Notes: generated by a model from the letters alone, not told the origin. A stretch of DNA of 64,000 nt from an uncultured Alistipes sp. (GCA_910577475.1 CAJTLJ010000005.1:1-64000); one strand, 5' to 3'. Counted from the first letter of the stretch, positions 1-8,678 are shown. Program-made: numbers and translations.

Positions 1-269
1 CGGCCCGCCCCGCAGCCGCGGAATGCGGCGTCGACCACCACATCCTCCACCCAGCCGCGGCGGGCCGTGAGGGTGTCGTAGAGGGCCAGCGTCAGGATGC
101 CGATCCGGCGGCCCTCCGCTTCGGCGACCAGCAGGATGACGTGCGGATCGGCGATCATCTCCGCCAGCCGCTCGCGCGAGGCGGGGCGTTCGGTCAGCTG
201 GCCGATCAGCCCTTGCAGGTCGTCGAACAGGTTCTGTTCGTTTTCGGTTATCTCGCGGATTCGGATCAT
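1..269 (-). CDS. GNAT family N-acetyltransferase (C-terminus beyond left edge)
   Basis: The visible 89 residues begin at an ATG at 269 and run off the left end. They read as the N-terminal two thirds of a small GNAT acetyltransferase: a helical start, the strand pair around residues 43-64 and the acetyl-CoA binding turn R84-G-C-G-A-G89 (family signature R/Q-x-x-G-x-G/A). GNAT enzymes move acetyl from acetyl-CoA to an amine; the substrate cannot be told. The gene has its own promoter-like TATCTTTG 18 nt upstream of the start and is separated from the antiporter gene behind it by a strong hairpin, so it is probably monocistronic at its 5' end. Confidence 0.8.
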   Translation of the reverse strand, partial: MIRIREITENEQNLFDDLQGLIGQLTERPASRERLAEMIADPHVILLVAEAEGRRIGILTLALYDTLTARRGWVEDVVVDAAFRGCGAG

Positions 270-287
270 GTAGCGGTATATTTACCG

Positions 288-295
288 CAAAGATA
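288..295 (-). promoter_or_regulatory. Bacteroidetes -7 element for the GNAT gene
   Basis: Minus-strand TATCTTTG matches the TAnnTTTG consensus and lies 18 nt before the ATG at 269. No clear -33 TTTG is seen. Confidence 0.5.
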
Positions 296-326
296 GTAAA
301 ATAAAACGATTGGGCGGGTGTCGGGC

Positions 327-369
327 GGCTGAAAAAGGGCGGCGAATCGTTCGCCGCCCTTTTTCAGCC
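327..369 (-). terminator. Intrinsic terminator after the Ca/Na antiporter
   Basis: A perfect 20-bp inverted repeat (327-346 and 350-369) with a 3-nt loop starts 2 nt past the antiporter stop codon. The arms carry A/T runs at their outer ends, so it can work in either direction. Confidence 0.8.
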
Positions 370-371
370 GG

Positions 372-1331
372 TCAGTGCCGGATCAGGAACCAGATGTATC
401 CGACGTAGAGGATCAGGAAAATCGCCCCCTCCCAGCGGTCGAGCATGCGGCGGCGGAATGTGAAGGCCGAGAGGAACAGCAGCAGGCTGCTCAGGACGAC
501 CATGCCGATGTCGAGGCGGGTGATGCCGCCCATCGACAGGGGGTGGATGGTGGCGCTGAGGCCCAGGATCAGCAGGATGTTGGCGATGTTCGACCCCACG
601 ACATTGCCCAGCGCGAGCTCCGACTTGCCCTTCAGGATCGAGATCACCGACGAGGCCAGCTCGGGCAGCGACGTGCCGCCGGCCACCAATGTGATGGCGA
701 TCACCGACTCGCTGATGCCCAGCCGGCGGGCCAGTTCGGTGGCGCTCTTCAGAAAGAGGTCGCCGCCGTAGACCAGTGCGGCCAGTCCGCCGACCACCAT
801 GACGCCGTGGAGCCAGACCGAGCCTCTCTTCTCCGGCCGGGGATCGGCCGGCCGGTCCCGGTTTTCGCGGAGGGCCTGCCGGACCGTGAAGAGCATCAGG
901 AGCAGGTAGCAGACCATCATGACGATTCCCTCCGTGCGGTTGATGCGGTCCGCGGGCCCGAGGTGCAGCCACCGGTCGGCGGTGAAGAGCAGCAGCAACA
1001 GCGAGGCGCCCAGCCCGATCGGGATGTCGCGGCGGATGTTGCCGCGCGTGAGGGCCATCGGGGCGATCAGCGCGCAGACGCCCAGAATGACCAGCGAATT
1101 GAAGAGGTTGGAGCCTACGACGTTGCCGATAGCCATGTCGGTGTGGCCCTGCACGGCCGAGAGCACGGATACGACCAGCTCGGGGGTGGAGGTGCCGACG
1201 GCCACGACCGTCAGGCCGATGATGAATTCCGGGACGCGGAAGCGCTGCGCGATGGCGGCCGCTCCGTCCGTGAGGTAGTTGGCGCCGGCGAGGATCAGGA
1301 CCAGACCGGTCAGCAGAAGCAGGATGTTCAT
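372..1331 (-). CDS. Calcium/sodium antiporter, CaCA family (YrbG-like)
   Basis: This 319-residue integral membrane protein has the two homologous halves of the CaCA exchanger family. Each half holds an alpha repeat: 'VGTSTPELVVS' followed by 'GNVVGSNLFN' in the first, and 'GGTSLPELASS' followed by 'GNVVGSNIANIL' in the second; the acidic residues in the PEL motifs bind the cations. Length and hydrophobic layout (about ten segments) fit YrbG-type bacterial Ca2+/Na+ or K+-dependent exchangers in the inner membrane. It lies 27 nt behind the ZIP transporter gene on the same strand and may be cotranscribed with it, giving a small divalent-cation transport unit. Confidence 0.9.
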   Translation of the reverse strand: MNILLLLTGLVLILAGANYLTDGAAAIAQRFRVPEFIIGLTVVAVGTSTPELVVSVLSAVQGHTDMAIGNVVGSNLFNSLVILGVCALIAPMALTRGNIRRDIPIGLGASLLLLLFTADRWLHLGPADRINRTEGIVMMVCYLLLMLFTVRQALRENRDRPADPRPEKRGSVWLHGVMVVGGLAALVYGGDLFLKSATELARRLGISESVIAITLVAGGTSLPELASSVISILKGKSELALGNVVGSNIANILLILGLSATIHPLSMGGITRLDIGMVVLSSLLLFLSAFTFRRRMLDRWEGAIFLILYVGYIWFLIRH

Positions 1332-1358
1332 GGGTTTGCGATTTTAGGGTTTTCGGAT

Positions 1359-2159
1359 TCAGATCAGCAACAGCAGGCTGGCGGCCATGACGGCCATGCC
1401 GCATACGATGCCGTAGATGGCGGTGTGGGCTTCGCCGTATTCGTGGGCCGAGGGGAGCAGTTCGTCCAGCGAGATGAAGATCATGATGCCGGCCACGGCG
1501 GCCAGGATGCACCCCATCAGGACGGGGGAGAGGAACGGCATCAGGATGGCCCAGGCGAGCAGCGCCCCGACCGGCTCGGCCAGTCCCGAGAGCAGGGAGA
1601 GCCGGAAGGCTTTCCGGCGGTCGCCGGTGGCGTAGTAGACCGGAATGGCGACGGCGATGCCCTCCGGGATGTTGTGTATGGCGATGGCGACGGCGATGGC
1701 TATGCCCAGCGTCGTGTCGTCCATCGCGGTCATGAAGGTGGCGATTCCCTCGGGGAGGTTGTGGATGCCGATAGCCAGTGCGGTCATGACGCCCATGCGC
1801 ATCAGCTTGCCGTGGCGGGGGCGGCGCTTCATCTCCTCGGCACGATGGGGTTCGTGCGGATTCTCGGCCGAGGGCACCAGCCGGTCGATCACCCCGATCA
1901 GCAGCATGCCGCCGAAGAGGGCCAGCGTGGCGTAGAGCGACCCCTGCCGTTCGCCGGCGGCGGTTTGCAGGTAGCGCTGCGCCTGCGGGAAAAGCTCGGC
2001 GAAAGAGACATAGATCATCACTCCGCCCGACAGCCCCAGCATGAAGGCCAGCAGCCGCTTGTTGGTGGGACGGGCGAAGAAGGCGATGGCGCTGCCGATT
2101 CCGGTAGCCAGACCGGCGCCCAGCGTCAGCAGCAGCGGTATGAGAACGGTGGTTTCCAT
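1359..2159 (-). CDS. ZIP family metal transporter
   Basis: This 266-residue membrane protein shows both metal-binding helices of the ZIP (ZupT-like) family: 'HNLPEG' in TM4 and 'HNIPEG' in TM5, on either side of a His-poor loop. ZIP proteins bring Zn2+ and related divalent metals into the cytoplasm. An open frame extends upstream to 2366, but the start at 2159 (METTVLIP...) is chosen because upstream residues are charged, overlap the divergent HAD gene and lack family similarity. A TATCTTTG promoter element ends exactly 5 nt before this ATG, so the mRNA may be leaderless. Confidence 0.9.
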   Translation of the reverse strand: METTVLIPLLLTLGAGLATGIGSAIAFFARPTNKRLLAFMLGLSGGVMIYVSFAELFPQAQRYLQTAAGERQGSLYATLALFGGMLLIGVIDRLVPSAENPHEPHRAEEMKRRPRHGKLMRMGVMTALAIGIHNLPEGIATFMTAMDDTTLGIAIAVAIAIHNIPEGIAVAIPVYYATGDRRKAFRLSLLSGLAEPVGALLAWAILMPFLSPVLMGCILAAVAGIMIFISLDELLPSAHEYGEAHTAIYGIVCGMAVMAASLLLLI

Positions 2160-2164
2160 GGCGA

Positions 2165-2172
2165 CAAAGATA
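2165..2172 (-). promoter_or_regulatory. -7 element for the ZIP gene (leaderless spacing)
   Basis: Minus-strand TATCTTTG is followed by 5 nt and then the ATG of the ZIP gene. Confidence 0.55.
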
Positions 2173-2213
2173 GCGCTTTCGCAGCAAAAAGCGGACCTTG
2201 TTGAAAAAATACC

Positions 2214-2221
2214 TACTTTTG
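2214..2221 (+). promoter_or_regulatory. -7 element for the HAD phosphatase gene (leaderless spacing)
   Basis: TACTTTTG is followed by 5 nt and the ATG at 2227. It sits 41 bp from the divergent ZIP element. Confidence 0.55.
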
Positions 2222-2226
2222 CGGAT

Positions 2227-2898
2227 ATGGAAAGAACGAGATGCAGCAAGGTCGTGCTGTTCGATCTGGACGGCACGCTGACCGATCCGGCGGAGGGAAT
2301 CACCAAGTCCGTCCGCCACGCCCTGAACGCCTTCGGAATCGAGGTCCCGGATCTGAAGGAGCTCAACCGCTTTATCGGACCGCCGCTTGCCGATTCGTTC
2401 CGCGACTTCTATGGCATGGACCCCGGTCAGTGCCGCGAGGCGATTCGGGTCATGCGCGAATACTTCTCCGAGCGGGGTATCTTCGAAAACCGTCCTTACG
2501 ACGGCATCCGGGAGCTGCTGGAGCGGCTGCGCCGGGAGGGGCTGCGGCTCATGGTGGCTACCTCCAAACCGACGGTCTTCGCCTGCCGGATTCTGGAGCA
2601 CTTCGGTCTGGCGGAGTATTTCGAATTCGTGGGCGGCGCCGAGCTCTCGGGCGAGCGGCAGGCGAAGTGCGAGGTGATCCGGCATGTGCTGGAGCGGACG
2701 GGGCTGGAGCCTTCGGACCGGATCGTGATGGTGGGCGACCGCCGGCACGACGTCGAGGGGGCCCGTGCCGGCGGCCTCGGCTGCATCGGCGTACTCTACG
2801 GTTACGGCGACCGGGACGAGCTGGAGCGGGCCGGAGCCGAACGGGTGGTCGCGGACCTCGGGGAGCTGGAGCGGGCGATTCGGGAGCGTGTTCTTTGA
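2227..2898 (+). CDS. HAD family hydrolase (phosphoglycolate phosphatase-like)
   Basis: This 223-residue protein has the haloacid dehalogenase phosphatase core: motif I 'FDLDGTLTD' (nucleophile D13, acid/base D15), a helical cap domain from about residue 20 to 85, motif II Ser/Thr in 'MVATSKP', and motif III/IV 'MVGDRRHDVEGA' binding Mg2+. It resembles Gph/PpaX-type phosphatases acting on small phosphorylated metabolites; the substrate is not known. The frame is open back to 2041, but the ATG at 2227 is chosen because DLDGT follows 12 residues later and a promoter lies directly upstream. It ends about 80 nt before the pyr operon leader and is probably not part of that operon. Confidence 0.88.
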   Translation: MERTRCSKVVLFDLDGTLTDPAEGITKSVRHALNAFGIEVPDLKELNRFIGPPLADSFRDFYGMDPGQCREAIRVMREYFSERGIFENRPYDGIRELLERLRREGLRLMVATSKPTVFACRILEHFGLAEYFEFVGGAELSGERQAKCEVIRHVLERTGLEPSDRIVMVGDRRHDVEGARAGGLGCIGVLYGYGDRDELERAGAERVVADLGELERAIRERVL

Positions 2899-2924
2899 TT
2901 TGTCGAAAAATATCGCTCCGAAGT

Positions 2925-2955
2925 TTTGCCGGGCAGGGAAAAAGCGCTACCTTTG
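2925..2955 (+). promoter_or_regulatory. Promoter of the pyrimidine operon
   Basis: TTTG (2925-2928), a 19-bp spacer and TACCTTTG (2948-2955) match the Bacteroidetes sigma-ABfr consensus fully. The expected transcription start is near 2960, about 145 nt before pyrC. Confidence 0.75.
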
Positions 2956-2975
2956 TCGCCGATTGGGAAAGTGTG

Positions 2976-3071
2976 ATGAATCCGAAACCGCACATAGCGG
3001 CTGCGTTGCAGCGACAGGGGTACAATCCGTCGGATTGCGATTCGTCGGCTTTTTCGAAAATTCGGGGGTAA
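2976..3071 (+). CDS. Putative pyr operon leader peptide (31 aa)
   Basis: A 31-codon ORF opens about 15 nt after the predicted transcription start. Its TAA (3069-3071) lies inside the 5' arm of the terminator hairpin that precedes pyrC. The ORF contains a small hairpin (CAATCC/GGATTG, 3023-3037) and a run of five T near 3050, like the pause and U-rich regions of the E. coli pyrBI leader. The peptide has no composition bias toward a regulatory amino acid. Translation is inferred from position only. Confidence 0.45.
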   Translation: MNPKPHIAAALQRQGYNPSDCDSSAFSKIRG

Positions 3072-3097
3072 CTGTTTTACGGTTGCCCCCTTTTTTT
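3064..3097 (+). terminator. Attenuator (intrinsic terminator) in the pyr leader
   Basis: GGGGGTAACTGT pairs with ACGGTTGCCCCC (12 bp, two G-U pairs, TTT loop) and is followed by seven T. It lies between the promoter and pyrC and ends 8 nt before the pyrC ATG, so it can only serve to regulate the operon. Confidence 0.75.
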
Positions 3098-3105
3098 ATA
3101 CGGAT

Positions 3106-4392
3106 ATGGAGAATACGTGGATTTTGAAAGGGGGCAGGGTATGGTCCGAAGGCCGTTTCACGGAGAGCGACGTCGCGATCGCCAAAGGCCGCGTGACGGC
3201 TATCGGGTCCGGAGCCGGTGCGGCGGACGCCCGCACGGTCGACTGCCGGGGCTGCTACGTCCTGCCGGGGCTGGTCGACGTGCATGTGCATCTGCGCGAG
3301 CCGGGATTCACGGCCAAGGAGACCGTGGCGACGGGTACGGCTGCGGCCGCCCGGGGCGGATATACCACCGTCTGCGCCATGCCCAACCTGAACCCGGCGC
3401 CCGATTCGCCTGAACACCTGGAGAGAGAGCTGGAGGCCATCCGGCGCGACGCCCGGGTGCGGGTGGTCCCCTACGGCACCATCACCCGCGGACAGAAGGG
3501 CCGCGGTGAGCTGATCGACTTCGGAGCACTGGCTCCGCAGGTGGCCGGCTTCTCGGACGACGGCCGCGGCGTGCAGGAGGAGGCGCTCATGCGCGAGGCG
3601 ATGCTCCGCGTGAAGGGGACGGGCCGCAAGATCGTGGCCCACTGCGAGGCGGACGAACTGCTTCGCGGCGGTTACATCCACGACGGCGACTACTGCCGCG
3701 CGCACGGCCATCGGGGGATCTCGTCGGAGAGCGAGTGGCGCCAGGTGGAGCGCGACCTGAAGCTGGTGCGCGAAACGGGGTGTCCCTACCACGTCTGTCA
3801 TGTCTCGACCCGCGAGAGCGTGGAGCTGATCCGCGCCGCGAAGGCCGAGGGGCTGCCCGTGAGCTGCGAGACGGCGCCGCACTACCTGCTGCTGACCGAT
3901 GCCGACCTGAAGGAGGAGGGGCGGTTCAAGATGAATCCGCCGATCCGTTCGGCGGCCGACCGGCTGGAGTTGCTAAACGGCCTCGCAGACGGTACGATCG
4001 AGGCGATCGCGACCGACCACGCCCCCCATACCGCCGAGGAGAAGTCGCGCGGACTGGCCGGCAGCGCCATGGGAATCGTCGGACTGGAGTGTGCCTTTCC
4101 GCTGCTGTACACCTATCTGGTGCGGCGGGGCGTGATCTCGCTGGGGCGGCTCGTGGAGCTGATGTCCGACAATCCGCGCCGGCTGTTCGGCTTCGCTCCG
4201 GGGCTGGCGGTCGGCGAGCCGGCCGACGTGACGGTGTTCGATCCGGAGCGGATCTGCGAAATCGACCCCGAGACCTTCCTCTCGAAGGGGCGCGCGACCC
4301 CCTTCGCCGGTTGGCGCGTGTCGGGCTGCACCCTGCTGACCCTGGTCGGCGGCCGGGCGGCATACCAGGATGAAAAACTGAAACTGAAATAG
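3106..4392 (+). CDS. pyrC: Dihydroorotase
   Basis: This 428-residue amidohydrolase closes carbamoyl aspartate to dihydroorotate, step 3 of UMP synthesis. The metal site is visible: 'DVHVHLREPG' near residue 60, 'HCE' near 184, 'CHVS' near 229 and 'IATDHAPH' near 306. Length and motifs fit the type I (class I PyrC/AllB-like) dihydroorotases of Gram-positives and Bacteroidetes rather than the short E. coli type. It is the first structural gene of the operon, begins 8 nt after the attenuator's T tract and has no Shine-Dalgarno sequence. carA follows after 5 nt. Confidence 0.96.
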   Translation: MENTWILKGGRVWSEGRFTESDVAIAKGRVTAIGSGAGAADARTVDCRGCYVLPGLVDVHVHLREPGFTAKETVATGTAAAARGGYTTVCAMPNLNPAPDSPEHLERELEAIRRDARVRVVPYGTITRGQKGRGELIDFGALAPQVAGFSDDGRGVQEEALMREAMLRVKGTGRKIVAHCEADELLRGGYIHDGDYCRAHGHRGISSESEWRQVERDLKLVRETGCPYHVCHVSTRESVELIRAAKAEGLPVSCETAPHYLLLTDADLKEEGRFKMNPPIRSAADRLELLNGLADGTIEAIATDHAPHTAEEKSRGLAGSAMGIVGLECAFPLLYTYLVRRGVISLGRLVELMSDNPRRLFGFAPGLAVGEPADVTVFDPERICEIDPETFLSKGRATPFAGWRVSGCTLLTLVGGRAAYQDEKLKLK

Positions 4393-4397
4393 CGAGC

Positions 4398-5489
4398 ATG
4401 AAACCTTACGACAAGAAAATCGTTCTGGAGAACGGTCTCGAATTCTACGGCTACGGCTTCGGAGCCGACCGCGAAGCGGTGAACGAGATCGTCTTCAACA
4501 CCTCGATGGTGGGGTATCAGGAGATTCTCTCCGATCCCTCCTACACCGATCAGATGGTGGTGATGACCTATCCGCTGATCGGCAACTACGGTACGGCCGA
4601 GGAGGACTACGAAACCAAGTTCCCCACCATCGGCGGCATGATCGTGCGCGAGTACAACGACACGCCCAGCAACTTCCGCTATACCAAGACGCTGGGCGAG
4701 GTGTTCGAGGAGCACGACATCCCGGCCATTTCGGGCATCGACACGCGCCGGCTGGTGCGCATCATCCGCAACGAGGGCAGCCAGCGGGTCATCATCACCG
4801 ACGCCGCGACGCCGACCGAGGAGGCGCTCGCCCGCCTGCGGGTCCATGTCGTGCCGACGGACATGGTGGCTCGCGTGAGCTGCAAGAAACGGTGGTTTTC
4901 GCGAACGCCCAACCACAAGTACGACGTGGTAGCCATCGACTGCGGAATCAAGTACAACATCATCCGTTCGCTCAACGCCCGGGGCTGCAACGTCACGGTG
5001 GTGCCCTGCGACGCCTCGGTCGAGGAGATTCTCGCCTTCCGGCCCGACGGACTGTTCCTCTCGAACGGCCCGGGCGACCCGGAGTACGTGACTCCGGTGA
5101 TCGAGACGGTGCGCCGCCTGAAGGGCCGGCTGCCGATCTTCGGCATCTGCATGGGCCATCAGATGGTGGCTCTGGCCTACGGCGCCCGCACCTTCAAGCT
5201 CAAGTTCGGACACCGCGGCGGCAACCACCCGGTGAAGAACCTCGAAACGGGCAGGATCGAGATCACGAGCCAGAACCACAGCTACGCCGTGGATATCGAC
5301 TCGCTGGCCGGAACGGGGCTGGAGCTTACCCACGTCAACCTGCTGGACGGTACGGCCGAGGGGGTCGCCTGCCCGGCCGACCGCATCTTCTCGGTGCAGT
5401 ATCACCCCGAGAGCGCTCCCGGTCCGCAGGACAGCGCCTATTTATTCGATAAGTTCATTAAAATGATGGAGGAGGGAAAAAATGCCTAA
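4398..5489 (+). CDS. carA: Carbamoyl-phosphate synthase small (glutaminase) subunit
   Basis: This 363-residue subunit hydrolyses glutamine and passes ammonia to CarB. The N-terminal CPSase small domain starts 'VLENGLEFYGYGFG'. The class I glutamine amidotransferase domain has the nucleophile Cys251 in 'GICMGHQ', and the His and Glu of 'QYHPESAPGP' complete the triad. The last codons overlap the first codons of carB by 8 nt (ATGCCTAA), which suggests translational coupling and fixed subunit ratio. Confidence 0.97.
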   Translation: MKPYDKKIVLENGLEFYGYGFGADREAVNEIVFNTSMVGYQEILSDPSYTDQMVVMTYPLIGNYGTAEEDYETKFPTIGGMIVREYNDTPSNFRYTKTLGEVFEEHDIPAISGIDTRRLVRIIRNEGSQRVIITDAATPTEEALARLRVHVVPTDMVARVSCKKRWFSRTPNHKYDVVAIDCGIKYNIIRSLNARGCNVTVVPCDASVEEILAFRPDGLFLSNGPGDPEYVTPVIETVRRLKGRLPIFGICMGHQMVALAYGARTFKLKFGHRGGNHPVKNLETGRIEITSQNHSYAVDIDSLAGTGLELTHVNLLDGTAEGVACPADRIFSVQYHPESAPGPQDSAYLFDKFIKMMEEGKNA

Positions 5490-8400
5490 GAGAACGGATA
5501 TCAAGAAAGTGATGGTGATCGGCTCGGGTCCGATCGTGATCGGTCAGGCCGCCGAGTTCGACTACGCCGGTACGCAGGCCTGTCTGGCGCTCAAGGAGGA
5601 GGGGTATGAAGTGGTACTGGTCAATTCGAATCCCGCCACCATCATGACCGATACGCATATCGCCGACAAGGTGTACATGGAGCCGCTGACGCTGGAGTAC
5701 GTGGCCAAGATCATCCGCTACGAGCGTCCCGATGCCATCGTGCCGGGGCTGGGCGGACAGACAGGTCTGAACCTCGCCGTGCAGCTGGCCCGGAAGGGTA
5801 TTCTGGAGGAGTGCCAGGTCGAGATTCTGGGTACGTCGTTCGAGTCGATCGAGCGGGCCGAGGACCGCGAGCTCTTCAAGGAGCTGTGCCAGTCGCTGGG
5901 CGAACCGGTGCTCCCCTCGATCATCGCCAACAGCATGAAGGAGGGTCTGGAGGCCGCCGAGCGGATCGGCTATCCCGTCGTGCTGCGTCCGGCCTTCACG
6001 CTGGGCGGTACGGGCGGCGGCTTCGCCGACAACGAGGCGGAGTTCCGCGAGCTGATGCGCAACGCCCTGATTCTCTCGCCCGTGCACCAGGTGCTGGTGG
6101 AGAAGAGCATCAAGGGTTACAAGGAGATCGAGTACGAGGTGATCCGCGACGCCAACGACACGGCCATCGCCATCTGCAACATGGAGAACATCGATCCGGT
6201 GGGTGTCCATACGGGCGACTCGATCGTCGTGGCCCCCAGCCAGACGCTGACTAACCGCGAGTATCAGATGCTGCGCGACAGCGCGCTGAAGATCATCCGC
6301 GAACTGAAGATCGAGGGCGGCTGCAACGTGCAGTTCGCACTGGACCCGCTCTCGTTCAAATACTACCTGATCGAGGTGAACCCCCGCGTGTCGCGCTCCT
6401 CGGCGCTGGCCTCGAAGGCGAGCGGCTACCCGATTGCCCGCGTGAGCGCCAAGATCGCCGTGGGCCTGCGCCTCGACGAGATCCGGATCGCCAACACCCC
6501 GGCCTCGTTCGAGCCGACGCTGGACTACATCGTCACCAAGATCGCCCGTTTCCCCTTCGACAAGTTCAGCGACGCGACCAACCGCCTGGGCACCCAGATG
6601 AAGGCCACAGGCGAGGTGATGGCCGTGGGCCGCACGATGGAGGAGAGCCTGCTGAAGGCGGTGCGTTCGCTCGAGACGGGCGTCTGCCACATCTATAACA
6701 AGAAGTTCGACGCCATGCCGACCGACGACATGCTGGTCTACATCCGCGAGGGGCGCGACGACAGGCTCTACGCCATCGCCGAGCTGATTCGCCGCGGCGT
6801 GGACCTCTCGCTGATCTACGACCGCACGAAGATAGACTTCTTTTTCCTCGAAAAGTTCAAGAACATCACCGAATTCGAGCAGACGGTGGCCGCCTCGCCG
6901 CGCGATGCAGAGGTGCTGCGCGCCGCCAAGCGCATGGGATTCAGCGATAAGTATATCGGCCAGCTGTGGGGTCTGTCGGAGCACGACATGTACCTGCTGC
7001 GCCGCGACAACGGCATCTTCCCCGTCTACAAGATGATCGATACCTGCGCTTCGGAGTTCTCCTCCTACGTGCCCTACTTCTACTCCACCTACGAGGAGGA
7101 GAACGAGTCGGTGGTGAGCGCGCGCGAGAAGATCGTCGTGCTGGGCTCGGGCCCCATCCGCATCGGTCAGGGCGTGGAGTTCGACTACTCGACCGTGCAC
7201 GCCATCTGGTCGATCCGCGACGCCGGCTACGAGGCCATCATCATCAACAACAACCCCGAGACCGTCTCGACGGACTACACCACCAGCGACAAGCTCTATT
7301 TCGAGCCGCTGACCGTGGAGGATGTGATGAACGTCATCCACCTCGAGAAGCCGAAGGGAATCGTCGTGTCGCTGGGCGGTCAGACGGCCATCAACCTCGC
7401 CGAGCCGCTCCATGCGCTGGGCGTGCCCATCGTGGGCACCGACGTCGAGGCCATCCGCAATGCCGAGGACCGCGGCTGCTTCGAGAAGATCATGGAGGAG
7501 CTGGGTATTCCCCAGCCCGAAGCCGAGGCGGTGACCGATATCGAACAGGGCGTGCGGGCCGCCGAGCGGATCGGCTATCCCGTGCTGGTGCGCCCGAGCT
7601 ACGTGCTCGGCGGACGTGCCATGCAGATCGTCTCGAATGAGGAGGCGCTGCGCCACTACCTCCAGACCGCCGTAGAGGTCAATTCCGACAGCCCCGTGCT
7701 GGTGGACCGCTACATCATGGGCAAGGAGCTGGAGGTGGACGCCATCTGCGACGGTGAGCAGGTCTTCGTGCCGGGCATCATGGAGCATGTCGAGAAGACC
7801 GGCATCCACTCCGGCGACTCGATCAGCGTCTATCCCACCTTCAGCGTCAGCCAGGCGGTGAAGGATCAGATTCTGGACTACACCGTGCGGCTGGGTCTGA
7901 GGATCGGCATCGTGGGCCTCTACAACATCCAGTTCATCTGCGACAAAGAGGACAAGGTCTATATCATCGAGGTCAACCCCCGCTCGTCGCGCACCGTGCC
8001 CTTCCTCTCGAAGTCCACGGGCGTGCAGATGGCCCACATCGCCACGCAGGTCATCCTCGGGAAGAAACTCCGCGAGCTGGGCATCGACCGGGTCTACGGC
8101 ACCGAGAAGAAGCGCTGGTTCGTCAAGGCACCCGCCTTCTCCTTCTCGAAGATCAGCGGCATGGAGTCCTACCTTTCGCCCGAGATGAAGTCGACCGGCG
8201 AGGCGATCGGCTACGACACCAAGCTGACCCGCGCCCTCTACAAGGCGCTGCAGGCATCGGGCATGACGGTGGCCAACTACGGAACCATCTTCGTGACCCT
8301 GGCCGACGGATACAAGGAGGCGGCCCTGCCGCTCGTGCGCCGCTTCTACGATCTGGGCTTCAACATCGAGGCCACGACCGGTACGGCGGCCTTCCTGCGC

Positions 8401-8664
8401 CGGCACGGCATCCGCACCCGCCTGCGCCGCAAACTCTCGGAGGGGAGCACGGAGATCATCGACTCCCTGCGTCAGGGCCATGTGAACTATGTTATCAACA
8501 CGATCGACATCAACCAGCACAAGACCCGCCTGGACGGCTACGAGATCCGCCGGGCGGCCGTGGAGAACAACGTGACCCTCTTCACGGCGCTCGAGACGGT
8601 GAAGGTGCTGCTGGACGTGCTGGAGGAGATCACCCTCGGCGTGTCGACCATCGATGCCGAGTAA
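5482..8664 (+). CDS. carB: Carbamoyl-phosphate synthase large subunit
   Basis: At 1060 residues this is a full-length CarB. It has the two homologous ATP-grasp halves: 'GSGPIVIGQAAEFDYAG' opens the first and 'GSGPIRIGQGVEFDYS' near residue 553 opens the second, each followed by its own ATP-binding region ('FEVNPR'-type 'IEVNPRVSRSS' and 'IEVNPRSSRT'). The C-terminal MGS-like allosteric domain (from about residue 930, 'SGMTVANYGTIFVTLADGYK') is present, so UMP/ornithine-type control of the enzyme is possible. It makes carbamoyl phosphate from bicarbonate, ammonia and two ATP for PyrB and for arginine synthesis. Confidence 0.97.
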   Translation: MPKRTDIKKVMVIGSGPIVIGQAAEFDYAGTQACLALKEEGYEVVLVNSNPATIMTDTHIADKVYMEPLTLEYVAKIIRYERPDAIVPGLGGQTGLNLAVQLARKGILEECQVEILGTSFESIERAEDRELFKELCQSLGEPVLPSIIANSMKEGLEAAERIGYPVVLRPAFTLGGTGGGFADNEAEFRELMRNALILSPVHQVLVEKSIKGYKEIEYEVIRDANDTAIAICNMENIDPVGVHTGDSIVVAPSQTLTNREYQMLRDSALKIIRELKIEGGCNVQFALDPLSFKYYLIEVNPRVSRSSALASKASGYPIARVSAKIAVGLRLDEIRIANTPASFEPTLDYIVTKIARFPFDKFSDATNRLGTQMKATGEVMAVGRTMEESLLKAVRSLETGVCHIYNKKFDAMPTDDMLVYIREGRDDRLYAIAELIRRGVDLSLIYDRTKIDFFFLEKFKNITEFEQTVAASPRDAEVLRAAKRMGFSDKYIGQLWGLSEHDMYLLRRDNGIFPVYKMIDTCASEFSSYVPYFYSTYEEENESVVSAREKIVVLGSGPIRIGQGVEFDYSTVHAIWSIRDAGYEAIIINNNPETVSTDYTTSDKLYFEPLTVEDVMNVIHLEKPKGIVVSLGGQTAINLAEPLHALGVPIVGTDVEAIRNAEDRGCFEKIMEELGIPQPEAEAVTDIEQGVRAAERIGYPVLVRPSYVLGGRAMQIVSNEEALRHYLQTAVEVNSDSPVLVDRYIMGKELEVDAICDGEQVFVPGIMEHVEKTGIHSGDSISVYPTFSVSQAVKDQILDYTVRLGLRIGIVGLYNIQFICDKEDKVYIIEVNPRSSRTVPFLSKSTGVQMAHIATQVILGKKLRELGIDRVYGTEKKRWFVKAPAFSFSKISGMESYLSPEMKSTGEAIGYDTKLTRALYKALQASGMTVANYGTIFVTLADGYKEAALPLVRRFYDLGFNIEATTGTAAFLRRHGIRTRLRRKLSEGSTEIIDSLRQGHVNYVINTIDINQHKTRLDGYEIRRAAVENNVTLFTALETVKVLLDVLEEITLGVSTIDAE

Positions 8665-8678
8665 CCGAACGGAAGTCT

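Noticed and set aside
2160..2366. N-terminal extension of the ZIP transporter
   Set aside because: It overlaps the divergent HAD gene and its promoter and lacks membrane character; the start at 2159 fits the family.
2940..3100. PyrR-binding antiterminator in the pyr leader
   Set aside because: The conserved PyrR loop sequence is not found, and only one terminator is present.
5458..8520. A 1020-codon minus-strand frame opposite carB
   Set aside because: Shadow of carB; same composition bias, no start context or promoter.
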